Shown: positions 44,568-52,754 of the stretch, piece after piece
How positions within the stretch are numbered: the first letter of the stretch is position 1
Layout of the letters: every line of letters starts with the position of its first letter
NCBI GenBank assembly: GCA_963976865.1
Contig: CAXBLY010000001.1
Span: 620,001-684,000 of the forward strand
DNA length: 64,000 nucleotides
Reading direction: 5' to 3'
Origin: UBA1858 sp963976865
GTDB taxonomy: Bacteria; Pseudomonadota; Gammaproteobacteria; UBA4575
Translations under genes and position numbers: made by a program
The notes under the pieces: generated by a model
Databases searched by the model: none
Told to the model about the DNA's origin: nothing
The model's input: the letters and a program-made list of their open reading frames with translations, nothing else

Positions 44568-44929
44568 AATTTTAAGGTCGTTACTTAATCAATGTTATCA
44601 GAATATACTGAATATACCGTTCATCAAACTATCCACAGAAGCTGTGGATAAATATGTGGAAAAGGGTTGTTATAAAGTGCGAAAAACGTTGCTGATAGCG
44701 GACTATTTCTAGATTGAACGAATTACGACCATTTTTTATCGTTTAAAAATCATACACTTATAGTTGTTGATGCACAATTAAAGTGCTTACGAAAAAATTC
44801 ATATAACTTTAACAGTCATTGTGAATAAACCCCTTTAAGAGATGATTATATTCTCCTGACTACGACCGTTCATCAGGCGCTAGTCAACCTATTTTATTGA
44901 ACGTTCGTTACAAAGTATAAGTCGAAAGT
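44568..44929. other. Divergent intergenic region between priA and the ECF sigma operon
   Basis: This AT-rich 362-base gap contains three DnaA-type boxes near priA and a motif ATCGTTTAAAA at 44738-44748 also seen near rpmE. It also holds a loose NtrC-like palindrome, TGCACAATTAAAGTGCT (44771-44787). No coding frame is credible. Confidence 0.6.
44629..44663. promoter_or_regulatory. Cluster of three DnaA-type boxes upstream of priA
   Basis: CTATCCACA (44629-44637, one mismatch), TGTGGATAA (44643-44651, perfect reverse box) and TGTGGAAAA (44655-44663, one mismatch). The first two form the palindrome TATCCACAG-AAG-CTGTGGATA. Position suggests DnaA control of priA or the sigma operon. Confidence 0.6.
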
Positions 44930-45520
44930 ATGAGTAAAAAATTAATGTATCTAGAGCAGTGTAATGAGGAAATCATACTGAAGGTAACACAAGATCAGCG
45001 TAATGAACTAGCTGAGTTCTATCGTCAGGTAGAGCAGCGTGCATTTCGTATGGTCATGATAGAAACCCGCCATTCAGGTGATGCTCTGGATCTGGTGCAG
45101 GATGCTATGGAATCACTGATGAAGAAATATATCGATAAGCCCAGTGAAGAATGGCGCCCATTGTTTTACCGAATATTGCAAAATAAGATCAAAGACTGGC
45201 ATCGCTGGGGAGCTGTTAGAGCCAAGTTTCATATATCCAGACCAGACCAGGAGAATAGTGAGGACTGGCTTGAATCACAGGTGGCGAGTATCGACCCCAC
45301 GCCTGAGAAAAACCTTCAGGGTGAGATGAGTATGCACAGCCTTCAGTTGGCGCTAAGTCAGTTATCTCTGCGACAAAGACAAACATTTTTATTGCGCGTA
45401 TGGGAAGGCTTTAGCGTTAGTGAAACCGCCAGGATTATGAAGTGTTCTAACGGTAGTGTTAAAACACATTTGTCGCGTGCACTGCGGTCGCTACAAAATT
45501 TACTGGAAGATGCAACATGA
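44930..45520 (+). CDS. ECF-type RNA polymerase sigma factor
   Basis: This sigma-70 family factor has 196 residues with region 2 (about 28-95, FRMVMIETRHSGDALDLVQDA) and region 4 (about 138-192, LSLRQRQTFLLRVWEGFSVSE with a helix-turn-helix). Related proteins usually begin near FYRQVEQRAFRM, so the first 25 residues may be an extension or the start may be later. It overlaps the next gene by four bases, and a DUF3106 gene follows. The order sigma, small membrane protein, DUF3106 is known from betaproteobacteria. The target promoters are unknown. Confidence 0.88.
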   Translation: MSKKLMYLEQCNEEIILKVTQDQRNELAEFYRQVEQRAFRMVMIETRHSGDALDLVQDAMESLMKKYIDKPSEEWRPLFYRILQNKIKDWHRWGAVRAKFHISRPDQENSEDWLESQVASIDPTPEKNLQGEMSMHSLQLALSQLSLRQRQTFLLRVWEGFSVSETARIMKCSNGSVKTHLSRALRSLQNLLEDAT

Positions 45521-45879
45521 AAAAACATGAACAGGATAAACTGGCACAGAAGATAAAATCCGTGCTGGACCAGTCAGTAAAAAGCATTGATGCGGATACA
45601 CGATACCAGTTGCAAATGGCGCGCGCTAAAGTTTTACAGTCCAGTCAAGGTGAAAATTATTGGTACCAGGGTAAAACTCTCTGGGCAGGTATCACCAGCT
45701 TTGCAGGTATATCAGCGCTAGTGGTATTTTTATTATTCAATTCGCCCGAGTATCAGTTGGATGATGTAAATACAAGGAGCGTTGTAGATAGCCTTCTTTT
45801 GGAAACAGACACAGGCATAGAGCTTTATGAGCAATATGATTTTTATGTATGGCTTTCAGAGCAAGCGGCCAGTAGTTAA
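45517..45879 (+). CDS. Small membrane protein after the sigma factor (DUF3619-like, possible anti-sigma)
   Basis: This 120-residue protein has an N-terminal cytoplasmic helical part (LDQSVKSIDADTRYQLQMAR), one membrane helix (about 54-71) and a short acidic C-terminal part. Its position, overlapping the sigma gene by ATGA, and topology are those expected of an anti-sigma factor. It resembles the DUF3619 proteins found in the same order elsewhere. No zinc-binding anti-sigma motif is present, so the role is inferred. Confidence 0.7.
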   Translation: MKKHEQDKLAQKIKSVLDQSVKSIDADTRYQLQMARAKVLQSSQGENYWYQGKTLWAGITSFAGISALVVFLLFNSPEYQLDDVNTRSVVDSLLLETDTGIELYEQYDFYVWLSEQAASS

Positions 45880-46310
45880 TGCTGACGCACAAGTTTAATC
45901 AAATTATTCTTTGCCTGGCCATCAGTGTTTTTACAGTCACGGCCACAGCAAGTGGTGATATCAAATGGGGTGATTTAACAGTAGAGCAACAAACAATATT
46001 AGCACCAATAAAAAAAGACTGGAGCGAACTGTCTCCTAAACGTCGCATGCGGCTGAATCGATTAACCAGTCAGTGGGATTCATTGCCAATTAATAAAAAA
46101 AATATGATTCAAAGCAGACTAAAGCACTGGTCTGATATGTCCCCTGAAGAGAAAAAAGAAGTTCAGGAACAACGTAAAAAATATCAGTCCTTGTCTCCGG
46201 AAGAGCGCGATAAAATAAAAAAGAAGTACAAATGGTATCAGGAATTGCCGCCAGAAGAACAGGAAAGGTTGCGTAAGCGTTGGCAGGAAAACACTAAACA
46301 TACACGCTAG
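45879..46310 (+). CDS. DUF3106 protein, exported, repetitive
   Basis: This 143-residue protein has a signal peptide (about 1-25) and four imperfect repeats of a W-x2-L/M-[SP]-P-E-E type motif (WSELSPK, WSDMSPEE, YQSLSPEE, YQELPPEE), very rich in Lys, Glu and Arg. It starts on the last base of the previous stop (TAATG). It is probably periplasmic. The family function is unknown. It is expected to be co-expressed with the sigma factor. Confidence 0.82.
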   Translation: MLTHKFNQIILCLAISVFTVTATASGDIKWGDLTVEQQTILAPIKKDWSELSPKRRMRLNRLTSQWDSLPINKKNMIQSRLKHWSDMSPEEKKEVQEQRKKYQSLSPEERDKIKKKYKWYQELPPEEQERLRKRWQENTKHTR

Positions 46311-46442
46311 TAAGCTAAATAATTGCGTGTCTGAAGGCAAGGTTAATAAAAATTTCATATTTGTTATGGATGCATAAGGCTTGCCAGATGAGTCTACTAT
46401 CATTAGAGTAGCACTCGACATGGCTAGTATGGAGTAAAGCCT

Positions 46443-47033
46443 TTGCAAACATTTTGGCAACAAGTCTTACGCACAGATGTATCCGGTATGCCTCTGGAAT
46501 GGGTGAATTACCAGGATGCCACGAAGCTGTACTATTCTGAACAGGTTGCATATTCATGCGGCGAAGTGCTCTACGTCGTACATGGCGGTGTGAATGCAAA
46601 GACAGGTACGCAAAGCAGCATTCAGGTAAATTCAATCATTGCCACCTATGGAAGCAATAAGTCATTACATGATAGTTATGTGCCGCCACTAAATAACCAA
46701 ACCCTTTTTAAGCGTGATGCGCACCTGTGTATGTATTGTGGCGAACGTTTTGGGCGTCACGATTTGTCACGTGATCATGTCACACCGATAAGCCAGGGCG
46801 GTGAAGATACCTGGAGAAATGTGGTGACTGCATGCAAGCGCTGCAATAACCAAAAAGCAAACTACACACCTGAACGTGCGGGAATGCAATTACTGGCTGT
46901 ACCATTTGTACCCACTCACGCAGAATACATTTATTTGCAAGGCCGAAAAGTGATGGCCGATCAGATGAAATTTCTTATAGCCCACTTTCCTCGTACAAGT
47001 CCTTTACACGAAAGATTGCGAAAGTTTTCGTAA
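46443..47033 (+). CDS. HNH endonuclease family protein
   Basis: This predicted zinc-containing HNH nuclease has 196 residues. The N-terminal half has the family pattern SGMPLEWVNYQDATKLYY. The HNH core has CMYC (C96, C99), RDHVTP (D111, H112) and CKRCNNQK (C131, C134). It starts at TTG with GGAG eight bases upstream. It is a single gene between the sigma operon and hemH, without restriction-modification partners, so a housekeeping role is more likely than a defence one. Confidence 0.85.
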   Translation: MQTFWQQVLRTDVSGMPLEWVNYQDATKLYYSEQVAYSCGEVLYVVHGGVNAKTGTQSSIQVNSIIATYGSNKSLHDSYVPPLNNQTLFKRDAHLCMYCGERFGRHDLSRDHVTPISQGGEDTWRNVVTACKRCNNQKANYTPERAGMQLLAVPFVPTHAEYIYLQGRKVMADQMKFLIAHFPRTSPLHERLRKFS

Positions 47034-47086
47034 TAGTGCCAGTCGTTGTATGCTTGCTGTAATCGGCATATAACTGTAAATAAATC

Positions 47087-48196
47087 ATGAAGTATTTAGG
47101 TAAATCTGGCTATAACCACGCCAATATAGAAAAAGTAGGCGTTTTAATAACTAATCTAGGTACTCCAGAAGCCGCGACGGCAACTGCATTGCGTAAATAT
47201 CTTGCGGAATTTCTATGGGACCCTCGAGTGGTGGAATTTCCACGCCCTTTGTGGTGGCTGGTGTTGAATCTGGTCATCCTGAGGATCAGACCAAGTCGTA
47301 GTGCTGCCACTTATGCAAAAATATGGACCCAGGAGGGCTCCCCTCTGATGGCGCATACCAAATCCCAATTGTCTGCATTGAAGGAAAAGTTCACAGAAAA
47401 CAATCTTGAGTTTGTTGAAGTTGATTTTGCCATGCGTTACGGCTCACCTTCCATTGAGTCAGCACTGCTTAAGATGCAGGATAAAAATGTTACTCAATTA
47501 CTGGTGTTGCCGTTGTATCCACAATATTCCGGGACCACCACCGCATCGACGTTTGATGCAGTTGCAAAAACTTTCTCCAGACTGAGGTGGATGCCTGAGT
47601 TGAGATTCGTCAACCAATATCATGATGATGAAAACTATATCACTGCATGCGCTAGCCAGATAAAACGTTACTGGACTGAGAATCAAAAAAGCCAGGTTCT
47701 GTTATTCTCGTTTCATGGGCTGCCAAAAAAATATTTACTGGCGGGAGATCCTTATCATTGCCAATGTTACAAGACAGCCAGACTGATTGCCGAAAAGTTA
47801 CAGTTAAATAAAGATCAATGGAAGTTAACGTTTCAATCCCGGTTTGGTCGTGAAGAATGGTTGCAGCCTTATACTGATAAAACGCTGCAAGAAATGGCGA
47901 AACAGAATATAAAATCTGTCGATGTTTTTTGTCCGGGGTTTTCAGCAGACTGTGTCGAGACCCTGGAGGAAATAGATATACTTAATCGGGAGAATTTCCT
48001 GGAAGCAGGTGGTGAGAAATTTCAGTACATTCCAGCTTTAAATACGAATAAAGATCATATCGAAGCTATTTTCCAGATAGTCATGAATAATATACAGGGT
48101 TGGCGTGCGTTAACCCCGGGGTTTGATGTGAACCATGAACAGCAAGAAAAAATTGCTTCACAGCAGCGTGCAAAAGAGACGGGTGCAGAACAATGA
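47087..48196 (+). CDS. hemH: Ferrochelatase
   Basis: This enzyme inserts Fe2+ into protoporphyrin IX, the last step of heme synthesis. The metal-channel histidine is H210 in FSFHGLP and the glutamate is E291 in CVETLEEID. FQSRFGREEWLQPYTD is the family signature. Length 369 is normal. The C-terminal tail of about 25 residues is hydrophilic. Its stop is five bases from the stop of the opposing nuclease gene. Confidence 0.96.
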   Translation: MKYLGKSGYNHANIEKVGVLITNLGTPEAATATALRKYLAEFLWDPRVVEFPRPLWWLVLNLVILRIRPSRSAATYAKIWTQEGSPLMAHTKSQLSALKEKFTENNLEFVEVDFAMRYGSPSIESALLKMQDKNVTQLLVLPLYPQYSGTTTASTFDAVAKTFSRLRWMPELRFVNQYHDDENYITACASQIKRYWTENQKSQVLLFSFHGLPKKYLLAGDPYHCQCYKTARLIAEKLQLNKDQWKLTFQSRFGREEWLQPYTDKTLQEMAKQNIKSVDVFCPGFSADCVETLEEIDILNRENFLEAGGEKFQYIPALNTNKDHIEAIFQIVMNNIQGWRALTPGFDVNHEQQEKIASQQRAKETGAEQ

Positions 48197-48201
48197 GCAA
48201 C

Positions 48202-49095
48202 TCAGTTGGCAGCGATTCTTTTCCATTTCTCGCGGCGTATATTACCAAAGCCAATTTCATTAAATAACTCATCCAACTCTGCGTAGTCGCATTGACCTCG
48301 TTCAAATGCATAGCTGCCATGCAGTGTTTCTGCATCACATTTGATTTCTGTTAATTTTTTGCAAAGCAAAATCATTTCCTGATGTTCATCGATTAACGCC
48401 TGAATTCGTTTGGCGCCCCGAATTTTCATATCACTAATCGCTGGAATGTTTTTCAGTAAATTATCAATGCTGTCGAATTTTGTGAGTAACCTCGCGGCAG
48501 TGGTCATACCAACGCCGGGCACACCAGGAATGTTGTCTACCTTGTCTCCTGCGATTGCCAATTGGTCAGCGATCTGGTCTGGGCGAACACCAAAATGTTC
48601 CTTGATCTTTTTTGGTGTAAATCTTCTATCACGGGCGTAGTCCCAAAGAATATCGTTTTCCTCGATTAGCTGGGCTAGATCCTTGTCTGCACTAAGAATA
48701 ACGACGTCATGCCCGTCTGCGCGTGCATGTGTTGCAGCTGTGCCCAGCAGATCATCAGCTTCGTATCGATCGCTGCTTAATAACGAATATCCTATTGCTT
48801 CTACAAAACGTCGACAGAATTCAAACTGGCGCTTTAATTCATCGGGAGCAGGGTCTCGGTTTGCCTTGTATGGCGGATAAATAGTATTCCGGAATGAGCT
48901 GGTGAGGCTTTGATCAAATGCGAAAGAAAGATGTGTAGGTCTGGTTTGTTCTAAAAAGCCAGCGACGAAATCAATAAACCCGTATACCGCGTTGACTGGT
49001 TCACCATTATCATTCTTAAGAGTATCGGGCAGGGTAAACCAGGCGCGGAAAATGTAAATACTTGAATCAATTAAGTATGCAGTAGAGTTTGCCAT
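48202..49095 (-). CDS. 5'-3' exonuclease (Pol I 5' nuclease-like, Xni-type)
   Basis: This stand-alone FEN-like nuclease has 297 residues. The acidic metal-binding residues are conserved in LIDSS, SFAFDQS, YEADDLLG, SADKDLAQLI and GDKVDNIPGVPGVG, the last also the DNA-binding helix-hairpin-helix. The sequence is closer to the PolA N-terminal domain than to short ExoIX proteins. It probably backs up PolA in removing RNA primers or flaps. Confidence 0.9.
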   Translation of the reverse strand: MANSTAYLIDSSIYIFRAWFTLPDTLKNDNGEPVNAVYGFIDFVAGFLEQTRPTHLSFAFDQSLTSSFRNTIYPPYKANRDPAPDELKRQFEFCRRFVEAIGYSLLSSDRYEADDLLGTAATHARADGHDVVILSADKDLAQLIEENDILWDYARDRRFTPKKIKEHFGVRPDQIADQLAIAGDKVDNIPGVPGVGMTTAARLLTKFDSIDNLLKNIPAISDMKIRGAKRIQALIDEHQEMILLCKKLTEIKCDAETLHGSYAFERGQCDYAELDELFNEIGFGNIRREKWKRIAAN

Positions 49096-49185
49096 ATATT
49101 TAAAATGTAACAGAAGTAGTCGTGCTGAGTGCGTTAAGTACTTTCAGCATCATACTTGACAGTTGTCTGTAGTGCTTAGTTAATA

Positions 49186-50634
49186 TTATTCGACAATTTT
49201 AATAAGCTGGCCAGGTACGGGTTCACCGCTGGGATACATGCCGTTAAGAAGGCGTAATTGTTCTTCAGGGTGTGAAGACAGCGGAGAATTACTGGCTAGC
49301 TTGGCAAAGGTATCGCCTTTTTTAGCTGTAATTAATCTTATTTTTTGGGATTCAGCAAGTTTGAGTTCACTACTGTTTAAGTTTCGCAAACTATTAACTG
49401 TCGCTAAAAAATCCTTGTCATGTTTATTAAGTAAGTTAATATCTTTAGCCGCAGCCAGGAATTGATAGACTTGTTTGTCGTTGAATACAGCTGCAATACG
49501 TGTGTCTTGATTCCCAAATGGTGTTTTTGTTTTAGTGATGGCGGAATAACCCTTGAAAGAGGCGGTTGCTATCTCTTGTTCACTACGCAGCTTGTTTCCA
49601 AATTCGCTTTGAATAAATTCTTTAGGTGTCTGGCGCTTATTCAGGTCACGTAGAGTGATTTGCATGACAGCGTCATTTGTTTTGTTGACTGCTATCAAGC
49701 GGTCGGGAAGATTGTCAATCTTCCATCCTTGTGGAAAGGTGAGAGTAATTCCAAGATCTTTGTGGTAGAACTTATTGCCACGAACAATGCCATCTTTTGA
49801 GCTGGAACCAAAAGTCATTCCATTGGTTAATTTTAAAAACTGGCCATCATTGTCACGAGTTTTTTCTGTTCGGTATTTATTTGCGGCACGAATAACTTCC
49901 TGTAAGCGTTTGTCATTGGAAGGATGGGTTGAAAATGTGCCGTGATATGCACGCGGTTCACGCCCCTCTTCTTCTGCTATTTGCTTGTCGAAATCTTCCT
50001 GGGATTTAAGAATACCGACCACATTAATCATTTCTTCAGGGTCGTAACCAACTTTAGCAATATATTCTGCACCTAAACGGTCAGCTTCCAGTTCGTGCTC
50101 TCTTCCATAACCACGGATCAGCGCGGTACCGGCGACGTTGGCAACATTGCCAATTTCTCTCGAGCCGGTTGCAATGGCTACTGCCGTCGTCAGTATTCCT
50201 GCTACCTGTGAAGAGCTTTGTTGTCTAACACCATGCCTTGCAGTGACGTGGCCAATCTCGTGCCCTAATACACCTGCCAATTCCGCCTCAGAATTCATGT
50301 AAGCCATAATACCGCGCGTGATGTAGACGTAACCTCCTGGTAATGCAAATGCATTCACCTGAGGGCTATCGAGGACGGTGGCGTGGAACAATAGCTGGTC
50401 GCGGTGACTCTTTGCAGATAACTCTTCGACGATATTGCTGACATACTCCTGAAGTGCGGGATCTTCATAAACTGAATACTGCTTGAGAATCTGCTGGTGA
50501 GCCTGGCGGCCCAAATTGATTTCCTGTTCTTCTGACATGGTCACAAAATCTTGTTTGCCTGTGACCGGGTTTGTCGCACAGCCGCTCAGATATGCTGCAG
50601 CAACGAAGATTAATAAAACGTAAACTTTGTTCAT
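49186..50634 (-). CDS. M48 metalloprotease lipoprotein, BepA-like, with C-terminal LysM-like region
   Basis: This is a periplasmic zinc protease anchored as a lipoprotein. The lipobox is YLSGC with Cys19 after the ATG at 50632-50634, which I prefer to one 12 codons upstream. The zinc motif HEIGH is at 125-129, and the third ligand lies in HELEADRLGAEY. Residues from about 430 to the end look like a LysM module. BepA in E. coli checks outer-membrane protein assembly, and there it has TPR repeats that this protein lacks. An RpoE-like promoter lies upstream. Confidence 0.88.
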   Translation of the reverse strand: MNKVYVLLIFVAAAYLSGCATNPVTGKQDFVTMSEEQEINLGRQAHQQILKQYSVYEDPALQEYVSNIVEELSAKSHRDQLLFHATVLDSPQVNAFALPGGYVYITRGIMAYMNSEAELAGVLGHEIGHVTARHGVRQQSSSQVAGILTTAVAIATGSREIGNVANVAGTALIRGYGREHELEADRLGAEYIAKVGYDPEEMINVVGILKSQEDFDKQIAEEEGREPRAYHGTFSTHPSNDKRLQEVIRAANKYRTEKTRDNDGQFLKLTNGMTFGSSSKDGIVRGNKFYHKDLGITLTFPQGWKIDNLPDRLIAVNKTNDAVMQITLRDLNKRQTPKEFIQSEFGNKLRSEQEIATASFKGYSAITKTKTPFGNQDTRIAAVFNDKQVYQFLAAAKDINLLNKHDKDFLATVNSLRNLNSSELKLAESQKIRLITAKKGDTFAKLASNSPLSSHPEEQLRLLNGMYPSGEPVPGQLIKIVE

Positions 50635-50711
50635 GACGGGTCCCATCTTGTGCCTGAGAAATATGGACAATTGTACCAGTTATGCTGTTAAAAACTTCCT
50701 GATATTAGTTG

Positions 50712-50739
50712 TTGGACGAGATTAGCCGCAAGCAGTTCC
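50712..50739 (-). promoter_or_regulatory. RpoE/AlgU-like promoter for the M48 protease
   Basis: On the reverse strand GGAACT (50739-50734) and TCCAA (50716-50712) are 17 bases apart, the same spacing as at dsbA and degP. The inferred start is about 70 bases before the protease ATG. Confidence 0.55.
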
Positions 50740-50789
50740 GATGAGTACTGCCTGTATTGGGAGATGTTTCGGGTAGTGGGGCTAGAGGC

Positions 50790-50996
50790 CTATTTTTTGC
50801 CGTATCGACGACGGAATTTATCAACCTGACCGGCAGTATCCAGTATTTTCTGCTTGCCTGTGTAGAAAGGGTGGCATTTCGCACAAACGTCGATGCTCAT
50901 TGTGTCATTACTGTACGTTGACTGAGTCTCGAATGAGTTTCCACAACTACAGGTAATTGCAACAGTTTTGTATTCTGGGTGAATCTCGGGTTTCAT
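50790..50996 (-). CDS. rpmE: Ribosomal protein L31, zinc-binding type
   Basis: This large-subunit protein of 68 residues has four zinc-type cysteines, C16, C18, C38 and C41 (TCSCG and CAKC), and the conserved HPFYTGKQK and VDKFRRRYGKK. It is the C+ form, which in other bacteria is replaced by a C- paralogue under zinc limitation. No paralogue is in the window. Confidence 0.97.
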   Translation of the reverse strand: MKPEIHPEYKTVAITCSCGNSFETQSTYSNDTMSIDVCAKCHPFYTGKQKILDTAGQVDKFRRRYGKK

Positions 50997-51024
50997 TTGT
51001 ACTGGCCTAGAAAATTGAGGCCGA

Positions 51025-51054
51025 ACTATAATCTATTCTTACTATTTCTGGCAA
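51025..51054 (-). promoter_or_regulatory. Sigma-70 promoter for rpmE
   Basis: On the reverse strand TTGCCA (51054-51049) and TATAGT (51030-51025) are 18 bases apart, each one mismatch from consensus, and lie 29 bases before the start codon. Confidence 0.6.
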
Positions 51055-51141
51055 GTGCTCGATGTATTAAATATAGGTGCTACTGTTAATGTAATCATTG
51101 AGTGTTTGCGCTAAGTAGTTGTCCAGTTTAGAGTTCGTGAC

Positions 51142-51176
51142 TTATCCACAAAATCTGTGGATAAAATTGTGCATAA
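51142..51176. promoter_or_regulatory. Cluster of three DnaA-type boxes upstream of rpmE
   Basis: TTATCCACA (51142-51150) and TGTGGATAA (51156-51164) are two perfect boxes in inverted orientation, five bases apart. TGTGCATAA (51168-51176) is a third box with one mismatch. The layout repeats that found upstream of priA. Confidence 0.65.
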
Positions 51177-51386
51177 TTATTCAAAGTCAGTCTATTTCTC
51201 GAGTGATAATAATGGTTTGTTAGATCGTTTAAAATTTGTTCACGAATATAACATATTGAATTATAAGGAATAATATATATAGCATTAATCGATTAATGGT
51301 TTATTCAAGACGCTGTATATACATTTTTTGATGATTGTTGCCTGCTGTGCATAACACGCTTCATTTTCCCGGAAATTTGCACAAAA

Positions 51387-51584
51387 TTAGCACGATTCGT
51401 CTGCCCGAAAACAACGAAATAATGGCGTTTCCCCTTCAGTATTTGGGGTTAATCGAATTAGTATTGGTTGGCAGCAAACCTGGCAATCTTCATAGTATTG
51501 CTGTTCTGAGTCGAGTGATTCAAACAGGAATTCGATGAGCTCTCCACAGTAAGGGCATGAGGCAGTAGTACTTTCCAGATACAT
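51387..51584 (-). CDS. CPXCG-motif cysteine-rich protein
   Basis: This 65-residue protein begins with a CPYCG motif (C10, C13) and has a second cysteine group EDCQVCCQP (C34, C37, C38), forming a probable zinc ribbon. The family is common in gammaproteobacteria and of unknown function. It starts two bases after the hemW stop and is probably co-transcribed with it. Confidence 0.85.
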   Translation of the reverse strand: MYLESTTASCPYCGELIEFLFESLDSEQQYYEDCQVCCQPILIRLTPNTEGETPLFRCFRADESC

Positions 51585-51586
51585 TA

Positions 51587-52750
51587 TTAGTCAGGTAAAA
51601 ATCTTTGGGTTAGTTCGTCGAGGTATTGATAACCGTGAGCACTGGCCCGATACCGATCATTCACTCTTTCCATTAATCCCTCAGCTATCTGTACATTAAC
51701 AAGCGGCTCGACATGAGACCAGTCAAGTCCTGTGGTTCGGCTAAACAGGTCTGTCGTAAATCCCTCTGTTAGACGGAGATTGTTAAGCATAAATTCAAAT
51801 ATCAATTGATCGCTGGCTACAAAGTGTTGCTGCAAAACATGGGACTGCTCAAATACGGCCTGTATATAACTATTCGGCTGGCGCGTACGCTGATTGCGAA
51901 GAACACCTTCGTGAGTCGTGATTTTACTGTGTGCGCCGGCGCCTATGCCAAGGTAGTCACCATACTGCCAGTAATTAGTGTTATGGACACACTGTGAATT
52001 CGTGTGTGCAAAGGCTGATACTTCATAGCGCTGGAAATCAGCCGCCTCCAGAATTTGCAGGCCATTGACCTGGATTTCCCAGTTGATGTCTTCACTGGGC
52101 AGTCTGGGAGGGTAGCGATGAAATACAGTATTGGGTTCAAGTGTGAGCTGATAATAAGAAATGTGATTTACCTTTTGCTGGCAGGCAGTCTGGATATCGG
52201 CCAATGCTTCTTCGGGCGACTGGTCCGGTAAACCAAACATCAAATCAACATTGATATTGTTAAAACCTATCTGATGGGCGGTTTCCAATGCATTGATCGC
52301 TTCGCCGGCATCATGAATTCTTCCCAGCGCAGAAAGATGTTTATTATTAAAACTCTGGGCACCCACTGAAATACGATTAATACCGGCAGACAGAAACTCT
52401 GCGAATTTCTGATACTCAAATGTGCCTGGATTGGTTTCAAGGGTGACTTCACAATCCGGTGCTAACCTGGTCAGGTGTTTACACGCTGATAAAATTTTTG
52501 CGATAGATTCGGGTGAAAACAGACTGGGTGTCCCACCACCAATAAAGACAGACTGTACAGTGCGCTCGCGAATAAACGGGGCCGATTGTGTCAGATCAGT
52601 GATTAATTGCTGTGTATATAGTTGTTCAGGAAACTGATTAACACTGGTTGCATGGGAATTGAAGTCGCAATAGGCACATTTGTGCAAACACCAGGGAAGA
52701 TGGATGTAAATGCTTACAGGATGTTGCTGCATTGAGTCAGCAGTTTTCAT
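51587..52750 (-). CDS. hemW: Radical SAM heme chaperone HemW
   Basis: This radical SAM protein, formerly called HemN-like, inserts or handles heme. The 4Fe-4S cysteines are C21, C25 and C28 in WCLHKCAYCDFN. GGGTPSLF and the C-terminal HemW domain with GIGAGAHS follow. Length 387 is normal. It lies four bases after rdgB. The CPXCG gene follows. In many gammaproteobacteria rdgB-hemW are adjacent as here. Confidence 0.93.
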   Translation of the reverse strand: MKTADSMQQHPVSIYIHLPWCLHKCAYCDFNSHATSVNQFPEQLYTQQLITDLTQSAPFIRERTVQSVFIGGGTPSLFSPESIAKILSACKHLTRLAPDCEVTLETNPGTFEYQKFAEFLSAGINRISVGAQSFNNKHLSALGRIHDAGEAINALETAHQIGFNNINVDLMFGLPDQSPEEALADIQTACQQKVNHISYYQLTLEPNTVFHRYPPRLPSEDINWEIQVNGLQILEAADFQRYEVSAFAHTNSQCVHNTNYWQYGDYLGIGAGAHSKITTHEGVLRNQRTRQPNSYIQAVFEQSHVLQQHFVASDQLIFEFMLNNLRLTEGFTTDLFSRTTGLDWSHVEPLVNVQIAEGLMERVNDRYRASAHGYQYLDELTQRFLPD

Positions 52751-52754
52751 GTTT

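Larger units (their letters stand above)
50997..51386. other. AT-rich intergenic region between rpmE and the CPXCG gene
   Basis: This 390-base stretch holds the rpmE promoter, three DnaA-type boxes and the motif ATCGTTTAAAA (51223-51233). A very AT-rich part (51235-51330) follows. No credible coding frame is present. Confidence 0.6.

Noticed and set aside
44771..44787. Third NtrC-like palindrome TGCACAATTAAAGTGCT upstream of the sigma operon
   Set aside because: It differs from the first site at four of 17 positions and has no sigma-54 promoter downstream. One such palindrome is expected by chance in 64 kb.
44899..44926. GAACG ... TCGAA pair just before the ECF sigma start, a possible autoregulatory promoter
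   Set aside because: The spacer is 18 bases rather than 17, the -35 half is off consensus, and the inferred transcript would begin at or after the start codon unless translation begins later.
46443..47033. HNH nuclease as part of a defence or restriction system
   Set aside because: No methyltransferase, helicase or toxin partner is nearby, and the neighbours are housekeeping genes.
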